Assembly (NCBI GenBank): GCA_946886725.1
Contig: CAMPJF010000074.1
Coordinates: forward strand, 1 to 5,124
Length of the DNA stretch: 5,124 bases
Source: an uncultured Candidatus Saccharibacteria bacterium
GTDB lineage: Bacteria; Patescibacteria; Saccharimonadia; Saccharimonadales; UBA6022
Reading direction: 5' to 3'
In this document: one piece after another, positions 1 to 5,109 of the stretch
Position numbering within the stretch: the stretch's first letter is position 1
Layout: each line of letters starts with the position of its first letter
Position numbers and translations under genes: made by a program
The notes under the pieces: model-generated
Seen by the model: the letters and a program-made list of their open reading frames with translations, nothing else
Databases searched by the model: none
What the model was told of the DNA's origin: nothing

Positions 1-1048
1 TCTCAATTTCAATAATCTTGCCCGGCGCGATATCTCCGCGGATTAATGCGTACCCCCTAGCCAACACTTTATGTGGATCAAGCTCGGCGAGCACTCGTCG
101 AAGTCCCAGTGCGCGTTCGGATACGCGGGCGTGATGCTGCTCTATGGTGCGCACCGCCTCGTATAATTGCCCATGAATCAATGCGATCCGCGAGTCAATC
201 GCCCGCTCTGTGCGCGGCAACAAGGACTGCACCTGACGCCGCACCGCACGAATGACTTCAAATCGATCCGGAACCAGTAATTGTGCTGCGTTGCTCGGCG
301 TCGCCGCCCGAACATCAGCAGCCATATCAGCTAGACTGATATCGACCTCATGTCCAACGCCAACTAGCGTCGGTACGCGACTGGCGGCAATCTCACGAAC
401 CAATAACTCGTCATTGAAGGCCGATAAGTCATCAGCACTTCCCCCGCCTCGAATCATCACAATAACTTCAGGTAACCGCTCTAGAGAGTTGAAGTATTTT
501 AATGCCTGGATCATTTGATCTGGCGCACTCGCCCCCTGAACTTGTACTGACGCCACTTGAATCTCTAGGCCGCCCCATCGGTCGTCAAGGATTTTAATAA
601 AGTCCGCATATCCCGCCGCCTGCACACTGCTGATTACTGCGACATGCTGCGGCAGGCCAGGTAATGGACGTTTACGCTCAATAGCAAATAAGCCTTCTTG
701 ATCTAGTTTCGCCCGCAGCAGTTCAAAACTTTTCTTCAAACTACCCTCACCGCTTGGGCGGACCGCACGAACCGTCAGACTGAACTTCCCCCATTGAGTG
801 AGCTTCGGTGTCGCCGTCACGATCACCTTCATGCCATCTTCGATTGGCACTCGTAATTGCCACACGGTCATAAAACAGTTAACGCTACCGCCCGCGTCTT
901 TAATGTCAAAAAAGACATATTTCCCCTGGTTCACTTTAAAGCTGGCAACCTCGCCCTCGACTTCAATACTCGGATACGCATATTCGAGCGTCTGGTTCGT
1001 CAGCGCAATAAAGTCGCTAACGGTTAATTGGAGGTCGTTTTTTTCCAT
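1..1048 (-). CDS. xseA: Exodeoxyribonuclease VII large subunit, 3' end beyond window
   Basis: Large subunit of exonuclease VII, the cytoplasmic nuclease that, with XseB, degrades single-stranded DNA from both ends in repair. I translated 349 codons to the left edge without a stop. An N-terminal OB-fold (about residues 8-100, with 'EVEGEVASFK' and 'YVFFDIKD') leads into the catalytic core. Core landmarks are 'VAVISSVQAAGYADF' (136-150), 'IRGGGSADDLSAFNDE' (199-214), 'GVGHEVD' (230-236) and 'AATPSNAA' (248-255). 'LDPHKVLARGYALI' (323-336) marks the C-terminal region. D149, R200, H233 and D236 are the likely equivalents of the acidic, Arg, His and Asp residues important in the E. coli enzyme. 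The family is usually 400-450 residues, so only a short tail is missing. The ATG at 1048 is the first possible start, because an in-frame TGA lies one codon upstream. It has no convincing Shine-Dalgarno and overlaps the upstream gene by 32 nt, suggesting translational coupling. Whether xseB follows cannot be seen. Confidence 0.97.
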   Translation of the reverse strand, partial: MEKNDLQLTVSDFIALTNQTLEYAYPSIEVEGEVASFKVNQGKYVFFDIKDAGGSVNCFMTVWQLRVPIEDGMKVIVTATPKLTQWGKFSLTVRAVRPSGEGSLKKSFELLRAKLDQEGLFAIERKRPLPGLPQHVAVISSVQAAGYADFIKILDDRWGGLEIQVASVQVQGASAPDQMIQALKYFNSLERLPEVIVMIRGGGSADDLSAFNDELLVREIAASRVPTLVGVGHEVDISLADMAADVRAATPSNAAQLLVPDRFEVIRAVRRQVQSLLPRTERAIDSRIALIHGQLYEAVRTIEQHHARVSERALGLRRVLAELDPHKVLARGYALIRGDIAPGKIIEIE

Positions 1049-2060
1049 ATTTCATGATCGCATGTTGATAAAATAAATACCCTAATCCAATTGTACCCAA
1101 CAGTAAAATTACTCGCGTCAAGACAATCCCCGCAATTGCCGTTCCCTGCGCCAATCCGGCAAGTGCCAAAAACGCCACCATAATAGCCTCGTACGCCCCC
1201 GCGCCGCCCGGCGTCACCACAAAAAATCCAGCAACGGATGCAACCCCATAGGCAATTAAAATCGGCGCTGGATTCACTGGCACACCAAGCGCCCAAAATG
1301 TAATCAGAAACAGTGCTACGTCGGCCGCCGTAAATAATAGCCCCCAAAGAAACGGTTTTATCAAAATTCGCTTGTCCGCACGAAGCGATATGTAATCTTT
1401 ATGCAACTCATCAAAGAATTCATGCACTTGATCATGGTGCAATACGTCACGTTTACGCCCAAACGTCACTCTCGAGACTAGCCTATTGACGGTTCGAACC
1501 GTCAGGCCCGCAAACCACGTCATACGCTTGGTGCTGCTCATGACAAACATCGCCGTAATCAATACGCCAAGCATACCTGTCGTTAGAATTGAACTCACTA
1601 AAATAATCCACCGGTTAATGCCGCCATCGATCGTCACCATCAATACCGCAATCAGTAGTAGTGCGATAAATGCGGCAAAGCCCATAGAATAACGCACAAC
1701 CTGCGCCATAGTGGATTTACCAGGCGACACGCCGTATCCACCCAGGCGCCAGCCCATGTAGGACACGCCGCTCACTCCGCCACTCGGCAGGACATGATTA
1801 ACAAAATTCATCTCTAGCGACATGCGCATCAGACCGAACGGCGAAATATGATCAATTGACTTTTTTTGACGCAAATACGAAAACATCATTTCACCAGCTG
1901 CGTAATAAACCAACAACTGCCCAGGAATAAGTAATAAAAGTATCCAAATATTTACTTGTTCAAGCAATTTCCATGCATGCACTAGCTCATGGCGGGAAAA
2001 AAAGATAATAACCGCAATCAGGACTAGGGTAATTGTACTCAACCAGGTTCGGAAACTCAT
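1017..2060 (-). CDS. UPF0104 / lysylphosphatidylglycerol synthase TM-region family membrane protein
   Basis: A 347-residue polytopic inner-membrane protein. Hydrophobic segments are visible near residues 5-22, 37-56, 122-145, 150-173, 235-258, 265-283, 292-310 and 311-331. Two signatures support the family: 'NFVNHVLPSGGVSGVSYMGW' (85-104) and 'TPGGAGAYEAIMVAFLALAG' (283-302), the second matching the family's TPGG-G-E motif. A hydrophilic, charged loop (about 176-235) lies between the two halves. Relatives include the membrane flippase part of MprF and uncharacterised proteins often near glycosyltransferases. The soluble aminoacyl-transferase half of MprF is absent, so lipid lysylation is not predicted. 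Lipid or polyprenol-linked transport is possible but unproven. An in-frame ATG at 2123 exists, but it would add residues lacking membrane character and lie inside the divergent gene. The ATG at 2060 begins 'MSFRTWLSTITL', a natural start before the first membrane segment, and sits where leaderless initiation from the shared promoter is expected. It is cotranscribed with xseA. The stop is TAG. Confidence 0.88.
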   Translation of the reverse strand: MSFRTWLSTITLVLIAVIIFFSRHELVHAWKLLEQVNIWILLLLIPGQLLVYYAAGEMMFSYLRQKKSIDHISPFGLMRMSLEMNFVNHVLPSGGVSGVSYMGWRLGGYGVSPGKSTMAQVVRYSMGFAAFIALLLIAVLMVTIDGGINRWIILVSSILTTGMLGVLITAMFVMSSTKRMTWFAGLTVRTVNRLVSRVTFGRKRDVLHHDQVHEFFDELHKDYISLRADKRILIKPFLWGLLFTAADVALFLITFWALGVPVNPAPILIAYGVASVAGFFVVTPGGAGAYEAIMVAFLALAGLAQGTAIAGIVLTRVILLLGTIGLGYLFYQHAIMKYGKKRPPINR

Positions 2061-2082
2061 ACAACTAGTATATACTACAGAT
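2061..2082. promoter_or_regulatory. Palindromic bidirectional promoter with leaderless starts
   Basis: The whole gap between the divergent ATG codons is 22 bp. It contains a perfect 12-bp palindrome, TAGTATATACTA, at 2066-2077. This gives TATACT as a -10 hexamer on the plus strand (2071-2076) and the same hexamer on the minus strand (2072-2067). Each hexamer is followed by exactly 6 nt and then the A of an ATG (2083 plus, 2060 minus). No Shine-Dalgarno is present on either side. The -35 matches at a 17-bp spacing are weak (TTCGGA plus, TCGCAA minus; 3 of 6 each). I infer one symmetric -10 driving two leaderless mRNAs. Symmetric -10 elements that fire in both directions are known in bacteria. 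Confidence 0.72.
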
Positions 2083-3252
2083 ATGTATATTGCGATTCTA
2101 GGACGACAACCAGCGCTCGGCATGGCCGAGCTTGAACACTTATATGGTGCAGAAAAAACATACTGGTTTTCTGATCAAACCGCAGTCGTCAAAACAGACA
2201 CACTTTCTATCGAACGTCTCGGCGGTACACAAAAATCTGGCCGCGTCGTCATCGAACTCCCCGCCAGCGATTGGCACCGTGTCAGCCAAAAAATCGTCCA
2301 AGCCTACATGCAAGCTTGGTCTGGATTTGATGGCAAAATCACGCTTGGTATCAGCGTCTACGGATTCAACGTAGACGGCCGCGAAGTTCAAAAAACCGGC
2401 ATCATCTTGAAGCAAAAATTAAAAAAGAATAACGTCAGCCTTCGCCTGATTCCTAATACCGATGCCATTCTTAATACCGCAACCGCACATCACAATAAAC
2501 TTGGCCTATCGAACAACAAAGTCGAACTTATCGTCGTCAAAGGCGGCAACGGCAAGATTATTGTCGCCGAAAGCACCGGCGCACAGAACATTACCGCGCT
2601 TGCCCGCCGCGACCAAGAACGACCGAAACGCGACGCCTTTGTCGGCATGCTGCCGCCCAAACTGGCACAGATGATGATCAACATGACCGCAGCGATCGAC
2701 GACAAGCCTCTTCGCATTCTTGATCCGTTCTGCGGGACTGGCGTCATCCTACAAGAGTCAGCCCTGATGAATTACGCGGTCTACGGCACTGACCTGTCCG
2801 AAAAGATGGTCAAATACTCACAGACTAACCTGGAGTGGCTTGCCGACACTCATCACCTCACGATTGATGCGACCGTCCATCACGGCGATGCGATGGATAC
2901 TACGTGGAAAGCGCCAATTGATGCAGTTGTCTGCGAGAGCTACCTCGGCCAACCGTTCAGCGCTCCACCTTCACCGGCAAAACTCGATGAAGTCCGCAAA
3001 AATTGCAATCACATCATCAGCACGTTCTTGAAAAACATCGGAACGCAGATCAAACCAGGCGCACCACTTTGTATTGCTGTACCTGCCTGGAAAAGTACGA
3101 ACAATGATTTTACTCACTTGCCTCTTATTAATCAGCTAGAATCGCTAGGCTACGAACGATATGATTTTAAGAATATCGACCACAAAGAGCTTCTCTATTT
3201 TCGCGAAGACCAAATTGTTGCCCGCGAATTACTCGTACTCGTAAAGAAATAG
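2083..3252 (+). CDS. THUMP/Trm11-type SAM-dependent RNA (guanine-N2) methyltransferase
   Basis: A 389-residue cytoplasmic methyltransferase of the Trm11/UPF0020 type, expected to transfer a methyl group from S-adenosylmethionine to a guanine N2 in tRNA. The exact position is unknown. The N-terminus 'YIAILGRQPALGMAELEHLYG' is typical of the ferredoxin-like domain in this family, and a THUMP-like region follows (about 50-170). 'RRDQERPKRD' (175-184) is the linker signature found just before the Rossmann domain. SAM-binding motif I is 'LDPFCGTG' (213-220), the acidic motif II is 'YGTDLSE' (234-240) and motif III is 'HGDAMD' (267-272). Motif IV reads 'CESYLGQPF' (284-292) instead of the usual DPPY, which is unusual. 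The C-terminal 'YFREDQIVARELLVL' (372-386) is a strand and helix seen in relatives. The ATG is the first codon of the probable transcript and has no Shine-Dalgarno. It is divergent from the UPF0104-xseA unit. No terminator follows directly. The stop is TAG. Confidence 0.9.
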   Translation: MYIAILGRQPALGMAELEHLYGAEKTYWFSDQTAVVKTDTLSIERLGGTQKSGRVVIELPASDWHRVSQKIVQAYMQAWSGFDGKITLGISVYGFNVDGREVQKTGIILKQKLKKNNVSLRLIPNTDAILNTATAHHNKLGLSNNKVELIVVKGGNGKIIVAESTGAQNITALARRDQERPKRDAFVGMLPPKLAQMMINMTAAIDDKPLRILDPFCGTGVILQESALMNYAVYGTDLSEKMVKYSQTNLEWLADTHHLTIDATVHHGDAMDTTWKAPIDAVVCESYLGQPFSAPPSPAKLDEVRKNCNHIISTFLKNIGTQIKPGAPLCIAVPAWKSTNNDFTHLPLINQLESLGYERYDFKNIDHKELLYFREDQIVARELLVLVKK

Positions 3253-3263
3253 TCCGCTTACGC

Positions 3264-3292
3264 TTGCAATCCCCTTCTTACTGTTCGATACT
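3264..3292 (+). promoter_or_regulatory. Sigma-70-type promoter for the 93-residue protein gene
   Basis: TTGCAA at 3264-3269 (4 of 6 matches to TTGACA) and GATACT at 3287-3292 (4 of 6 to TATAAT) are separated by exactly 17 bp. The start of transcription would be near 3299, giving a leader of about 70 nt. The promoter is flanked by an inverted repeat: CTTACGC at 3257-3263 and GCGTAAG at 3302-3308. This is a moderate match with no experimental support. Confidence 0.5.
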
Positions 3293-3313
3293 TATCGCAT
3301 TGCGTAAGAGCAT

Positions 3314-3347
3314 GTTTGTCATACAAACGCTCCGCAAGGGACGTTTG
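3314..3347 (+). promoter_or_regulatory. Leader RNA with two mutually exclusive hairpins
   Basis: CAAAC(G) at 3324-3329 can pair upstream with GTTTG (3314-3318, loop TCATA) or downstream with CGTTTG (3342-3347). The downstream hairpin is the larger: its 6-bp stem encloses an inner TCC/GGG or TCC/GGA stem whose loop can be the GNRA tetraloop GCAA (3334-3337). The Shine-Dalgarno (GAAAGG, 3355-3360) starts 7 nt past the second hairpin. The geometry fits a small switch or an mRNA-stabilising element. I recognise no known riboswitch class. Confidence 0.4.
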
Positions 3348-3369
3348 CAACAATGAAAGGTTTATCGCC

Positions 3370-3651
3370 ATGACCGCTAATGTCGAGTTTGAAACCAGCT
3401 TTATGAACCTTACCCCAGCAGAACAATTGAACTACGAGTCAATTCGCACGCAGATAGGCGCCATCCTCGCGCAGCCGAACGGCCTCGAACTGGTGCTGAA
3501 TGCACTTGTCGCTCAAGGTCCCGAAACGACTATCACCGAGATTGACCTGTGGGTCAACGGAGTGCAAGATATCGATCCGCGCGATCTCGTCGCACACTGC
3601 TACGGCCCAGAGCGTCTCGTTACCGTCGAATCGACCATTGTGGACCTGTAA
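3370..3651 (+). CDS. Hypothetical 93-residue acidic protein
   Basis: I do not recognise the family. The protein is small, acidic and soluble, with no signal peptide or membrane segment. 'MNLTPAEQLNYESIRTQIGA' (12-31) and 'NGLELVLNALVAQ' (37-49) look like amphipathic helices. 'TTITEIDLWVNGV' (53-65), then 'DIDPRDLVAHCYGPERLVTV' (67-86), suggest a mixed alpha/beta fold. There is a single Cys (77). The ATG at 3370 is chosen because GAAAGG (3355-3360) lies 9 nt upstream. A longer frame using TTG at 3316 would start inside the structured leader and has no ribosome site. The gene has its own promoter and leader and ends in a strong intrinsic terminator, so it is probably monocistronic and real. Its function is unknown. 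Confidence 0.72.
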   Translation: MTANVEFETSFMNLTPAEQLNYESIRTQIGAILAQPNGLELVLNALVAQGPETTITEIDLWVNGVQDIDPRDLVAHCYGPERLVTVESTIVDL

Positions 3652-3671
3652 ACATTCCCCGTAAACGTCTC

Positions 3672-3697
3672 AAGCCGCCCTACCCTGGGCGGCTTTT
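3672..3697 (+). terminator. Rho-independent terminator of the 93-residue protein gene
   Basis: AAGCCGCCC (3672-3680) and GGGCGGCTT (3687-3695) form a 9-bp GC-rich stem with a 6-nt loop (TACCCT), running into TTTT (3694-3697). It lies 20 nt after the stop codon. The opposite strand has no T-tract beyond the stem, so it works mainly on plus-strand transcripts. Confidence 0.9.
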
Positions 3698-3703
3698 GAT
3701 ATT

Positions 3704-3732
3704 AAAAGGCCAGGCCTCCGCAGAAACCTGGC
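3704..3732 (-). terminator. Probable terminator of the lipoprotein gene
   Basis: Read on the minus strand, GCCAGG (3732-3727) pairs with CCTGGC (3714-3709) across a 12-nt loop and is followed by CTTTT (3708-3704). The stem is short but GC-rich and lies 39 nt beyond the lipoprotein stop codon. A second hairpin just before it (CAGGTC 3739-3744 with GACCTG 3753-3758) may assist. It faces the plus-strand terminator at 3672-3697, so the two convergent genes end back to back. Confidence 0.6.
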
Positions 3733-3761
3733 ATGATGCAGGTCATTACGGAGACCTGGCA
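3726..3761. repeat. Short direct repeat ACCTGGCA, two copies 28 nt apart
   Basis: ACCTGGCA occurs at 3726-3733 and 3754-3761, with an inverted copy of its core (GCCAGG) at 3709-3714. Either direct copy could therefore pair with the inverted one, giving alternative hairpins in the convergent intergenic region. It may simply be terminator structure. It is too short to call a REP or mobile element. Confidence 0.45.
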
Positions 3762-3770
3762 ACCCAGTAA

Positions 3771-4151
3771 TTATTTAGGGCAATCGTCCTTAGTAAGGTC
3801 GAGTGCGGGAGCGCCGGTACTGCCTCTAGTGATATCAGTCCAGACCGCCTGCGCAAGTCCCTTTATCGCGTCGGCGAGTGCGCTATTGTCTGCGCTACAG
3901 TACAACTCCTTCGCCTTGGCTTGCAATTGATTAACCTGCTGGTCAATCGGAAGCGTCGTATCAATGACTTTTCGTAGTTCGTTAGTAATGCCATCGGCTG
4001 CTGATTTACCGATATTCTTCACAGCCTCTTCGACTGCAGGTAGCGTGGGGACGGTGATCGTCACCGACTCCCCGCAGCCGGCCAGCATCCCAGCCGCTAA
4101 CAACCAGATTGTCACCATGCGCACTGTCCGACGCCCTGTTCGCACAATCAT
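3771..4151 (-). CDS. Small predicted lipoprotein, hypothetical
   Basis: A 126-residue protein with a clear lipoprotein signal peptide: a basic N-region (R4, R7, R8, R11), a hydrophobic core (12-22) and the lipobox L-A-G-C (23-26). Cys26 would carry the diacylglycerol and become the N-terminus of a mature protein of about 101 residues anchored outside the membrane. The mature part opens with a Thr/Pro-rich linker (30-38), then helical segments 'LPAVEEAVKNIGKSA', 'LPIDQQVNQLQAKAKELY' and 'ALADAIKGLAQAVWTDI'. Two further cysteines (85 and 124) could form a disulfide. I do not recognise the family. The start at 4151 is supported by AAGGAG (minus strand, 4162-4157) 5 nt upstream. An internal Met12 would cut off most of the basic region. 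It is divergent from rpmA and convergent with the 93-residue protein gene. The stop is TAA. Confidence 0.82.
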   Translation of the reverse strand: MIVRTGRRTVRMVTIWLLAAGMLAGCGESVTITVPTLPAVEEAVKNIGKSAADGITNELRKVIDTTLPIDQQVNQLQAKAKELYCSADNSALADAIKGLAQAVWTDITRGSTGAPALDLTKDDCPK

Positions 4152-4192
4152 TGCTACTCCTTCGATAGTAGGTACAATGGGAATGCATTTTT

Positions 4193-4221
4193 ATCATTTC
4201 ATCATTTTATAAAATCGTCAA
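4193..4221 (-). promoter_or_regulatory. Promoter of the lipoprotein gene
   Basis: On the minus strand TTGACG (4221-4216, 5 of 6) is followed after 17 bp by AATGAT (4198-4193, 4 of 6), predicting a start near 4186 and a leader of about 35 nt. A palindrome, ATTTTATAAAAT (4204-4215), lies in the spacer. It offers an alternative TATAAA -10 on either strand, but without a matching -35. Confidence 0.55.
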
Positions 4222-4269
4222 TGAATTGCTTCGCTTCTTTTCAATCGTAAGACTCGTCCGTTATACCCC

Positions 4270-4298
4270 TTGACGTATCGCCGTATTTTCGCTACAAT
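4270..4298 (+). promoter_or_regulatory. Near-consensus sigma-70 promoter of rpmA
   Basis: TTGACG (4270-4275, 5 of 6) and TACAAT (4293-4298, 5 of 6) are separated by the ideal 17 bp. Transcription should start near 4305, leaving a leader of about 32 nt with a strong Shine-Dalgarno. This is the best promoter in the window, as expected for a highly expressed ribosomal protein. Confidence 0.88.
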
Positions 4299-4336
4299 TG
4301 AACAGATTGATTTTAGAAACTATAAGGAGTTAACCT

Positions 4337-4609
4337 ATGTCACACGTTAAAGCAGGTGGTTCATCAAAGAACATCCACAACAACGCCGGCCAACGCCTTG
4401 GCGTGAAACGCTTTGGTGGTCAAAAAGTTCGCACTGGCGAAGTACTTGTCCGTCAAACTGGTTCTACCAAAATTGCTGGCCCTGGTACATTTATCAGCAA
4501 GAACTTTACCATTCACGCCGCTATCGATGGCGTCGTCGAATTTGGCAAGGTTAAAAAAGGCCACTTCACAGGCAAAACAGTGCCTCGCACGCAAGTTAGC
4601 GTAAAATAA
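4337..4609 (+). CDS. rpmA: 50S ribosomal protein L27
   Basis: Component of the large ribosomal subunit whose flexible N-terminus reaches the peptidyl-transferase centre and helps position tRNA. The protein is 90 residues, near the usual 85-95. The signature 'KAGGSSKN' (5-12) is followed by 'RLGVKRFGGQKV' (20-31) and 'VLVRQTGSTKIAGPGTF' (36-52), then 'DGVVEF' (64-69). It starts directly with MSHVKAGG, so it lacks the cleaved N-terminal extension of Firmicutes and relatives. The stretch TFISKNFTIHAA (51-62) departs from the common NVGxGxDxTLFA pattern. The start is fixed by AAGGAG (4324-4329), 7 nt before the ATG. In many bacteria rplU (L21) lies directly upstream. Here rpmA is monocistronic, between its own promoter and a bidirectional terminator. 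The stop is TAA. Confidence 0.97.
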   Translation: MSHVKAGGSSKNIHNNAGQRLGVKRFGGQKVRTGEVLVRQTGSTKIAGPGTFISKNFTIHAAIDGVVEFGKVKKGHFTGKTVPRTQVSVK

Positions 4610-4622
4610 TTCTCTCTGAATT

Positions 4623-4657
4623 AAAAAAACACTCCGCAAATTGCGGAGTGTTTTTTT
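4623..4657. terminator. Bidirectional intrinsic terminator between convergent genes
   Basis: CACTCCGC (4630-4637) pairs with GCGGAGTG (4643-4650) around the loop AAATT. The stem is extended by seven A (4623-4629) facing seven T (4651-4657), so both strands end in a T7 tract after a strong stem. It ends rpmA on the plus strand (13 nt after its stop) and the 118-residue protein gene on the minus strand (13 nt after its stop). Confidence 0.95.
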
Positions 4658-4670
4658 GCACATTGGCGTA

Positions 4671-5027
4671 CTAGTCTTGCATTTTGTTTGGATTGTTTAA
4701 TGCATGCTCACTGCGAGCAATATTAGCAATCGACTCCTGCTTTTCAGCATACTGATCAGTACCAGGAACAGTATCGAGGCTGCCACCTTTATACACATCG
4801 AGAACAACTACACTGCGATCCCGCTGACCTTTGATTGGCGCACCGGAAACGATTTCTGCCGATGGAGTTACGCCTGGTACAGAACCAGACTCTATTAATG
4901 TGGCAGTAGCATTATCAAGCGCCGCCTTCCCCAGCTCGGAGCTCAAGCGAAGCTTTGGTATATGATAGACTTCGATATTTGATTCCGCGTTATTTACAGA
5001 ACTGCCGATAACTATTTTTTCAGACAT
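4671..5027 (-). CDS. Hypothetical 118-residue soluble protein
   Basis: I do not recognise the family. There is no signal peptide, membrane segment or cysteine. The N-terminal 'SEKIVIGSSVNNAESNIEVYHIPKL' region could be beta-rich. A Gly/Pro/Ser-rich middle follows (about 47-68, with 'SGSVPGVTPS'), then a beta-like 'DRSVVVLDVYKGG' (70-82). A polar C-terminal helix ('YAEKQESIANIARSEHAL', 93-110) ends in an Asn-rich tail. The low-complexity centre suggests a flexible linker between two short ordered parts. The ATG at 5027 is supported by AAAGG on the minus strand about 6 nt upstream. Its own promoter (5062-5090) and the terminator at 4623-4657 make it look monocistronic. The stop is TAG. Confidence 0.75.
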   Translation of the reverse strand: MSEKIVIGSSVNNAESNIEVYHIPKLRLSSELGKAALDNATATLIESGSVPGVTPSAEIVSGAPIKGQRDRSVVVLDVYKGGSLDTVPGTDQYAEKQESIANIARSEHALNNPNKMQD

Positions 5028-5061
5028 ATATTACCTTTTTATTTTGTTTACCTATGGATGT

Positions 5062-5090
5062 ATATTAGCATAAACTTGATAAAAAAGCAA
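5062..5090 (-). promoter_or_regulatory. Promoter of the 118-residue protein gene (extended -10)
   Basis: On the minus strand TTGCTT (5090-5085) and TAATAT (5067-5062) are 17 bp apart. The -10 is preceded by TGC, giving an extended -10 (TGnTAATAT) that would compensate for the moderate -35. The start is expected near 5055. The -35 lies inside one arm of the terminator hairpin at 5081-5109, so the two signals overlap. Confidence 0.7.
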
Positions 5091-5109
5091 CTCCGATTCA
5101 GAGTTGCTT
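5081..5109 (-). terminator. Intrinsic terminator of an upstream gene beyond the right edge
   Basis: AAGCAACTC (5085-5093) and GAGTTGCTT (5101-5109) form a 9-bp stem with a 7-nt loop. On the minus strand the stem runs into TTTTTT (5086-5081), so it should stop a minus-strand transcript coming from the right. On the plus strand only TTT follows, which is weaker. The minus strand has a TAG at 5116-5114 that could end that upstream gene, but too little is visible to call it. Confidence 0.75.

Noticed and set aside
252..518. Plus-strand frame of 88 codons, and others at 73-255 and 798-1076
   Set aside because: They lie antisense to xseA, whose protein is unmistakable over the same bases, and their Ser/Thr/Arg-rich translations look like shadow frames.
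2061..2123. Longer start for the UPF0104 protein at 2123
   Set aside because: It would overlap the divergent methyltransferase by 41 nt and add 21 residues unrelated to the family. The ATG at 2060 fits the promoter geometry and the first membrane segment.
3316..3369. TTG start extending the 93-residue protein by 18 residues
   Set aside because: No ribosome site precedes it and it falls inside the hairpin leader. The ATG at 3370 has a good Shine-Dalgarno.
3704..3761. CRISPR-like or REP-like repeat array
   Set aside because: Only two 8-nt direct copies and one inverted core, best explained as hairpins of convergent terminators.
3549..3770. Plus-strand frame of 73 codons
   Set aside because: It is out of frame with the 93-residue gene and runs straight through a strong terminator, with an Arg-rich shadow composition.
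4364..4663. Minus-strand frame of 99 codons opposite rpmA
   Set aside because: It is antisense to an unmistakable L27 gene and starts within the bidirectional terminator.
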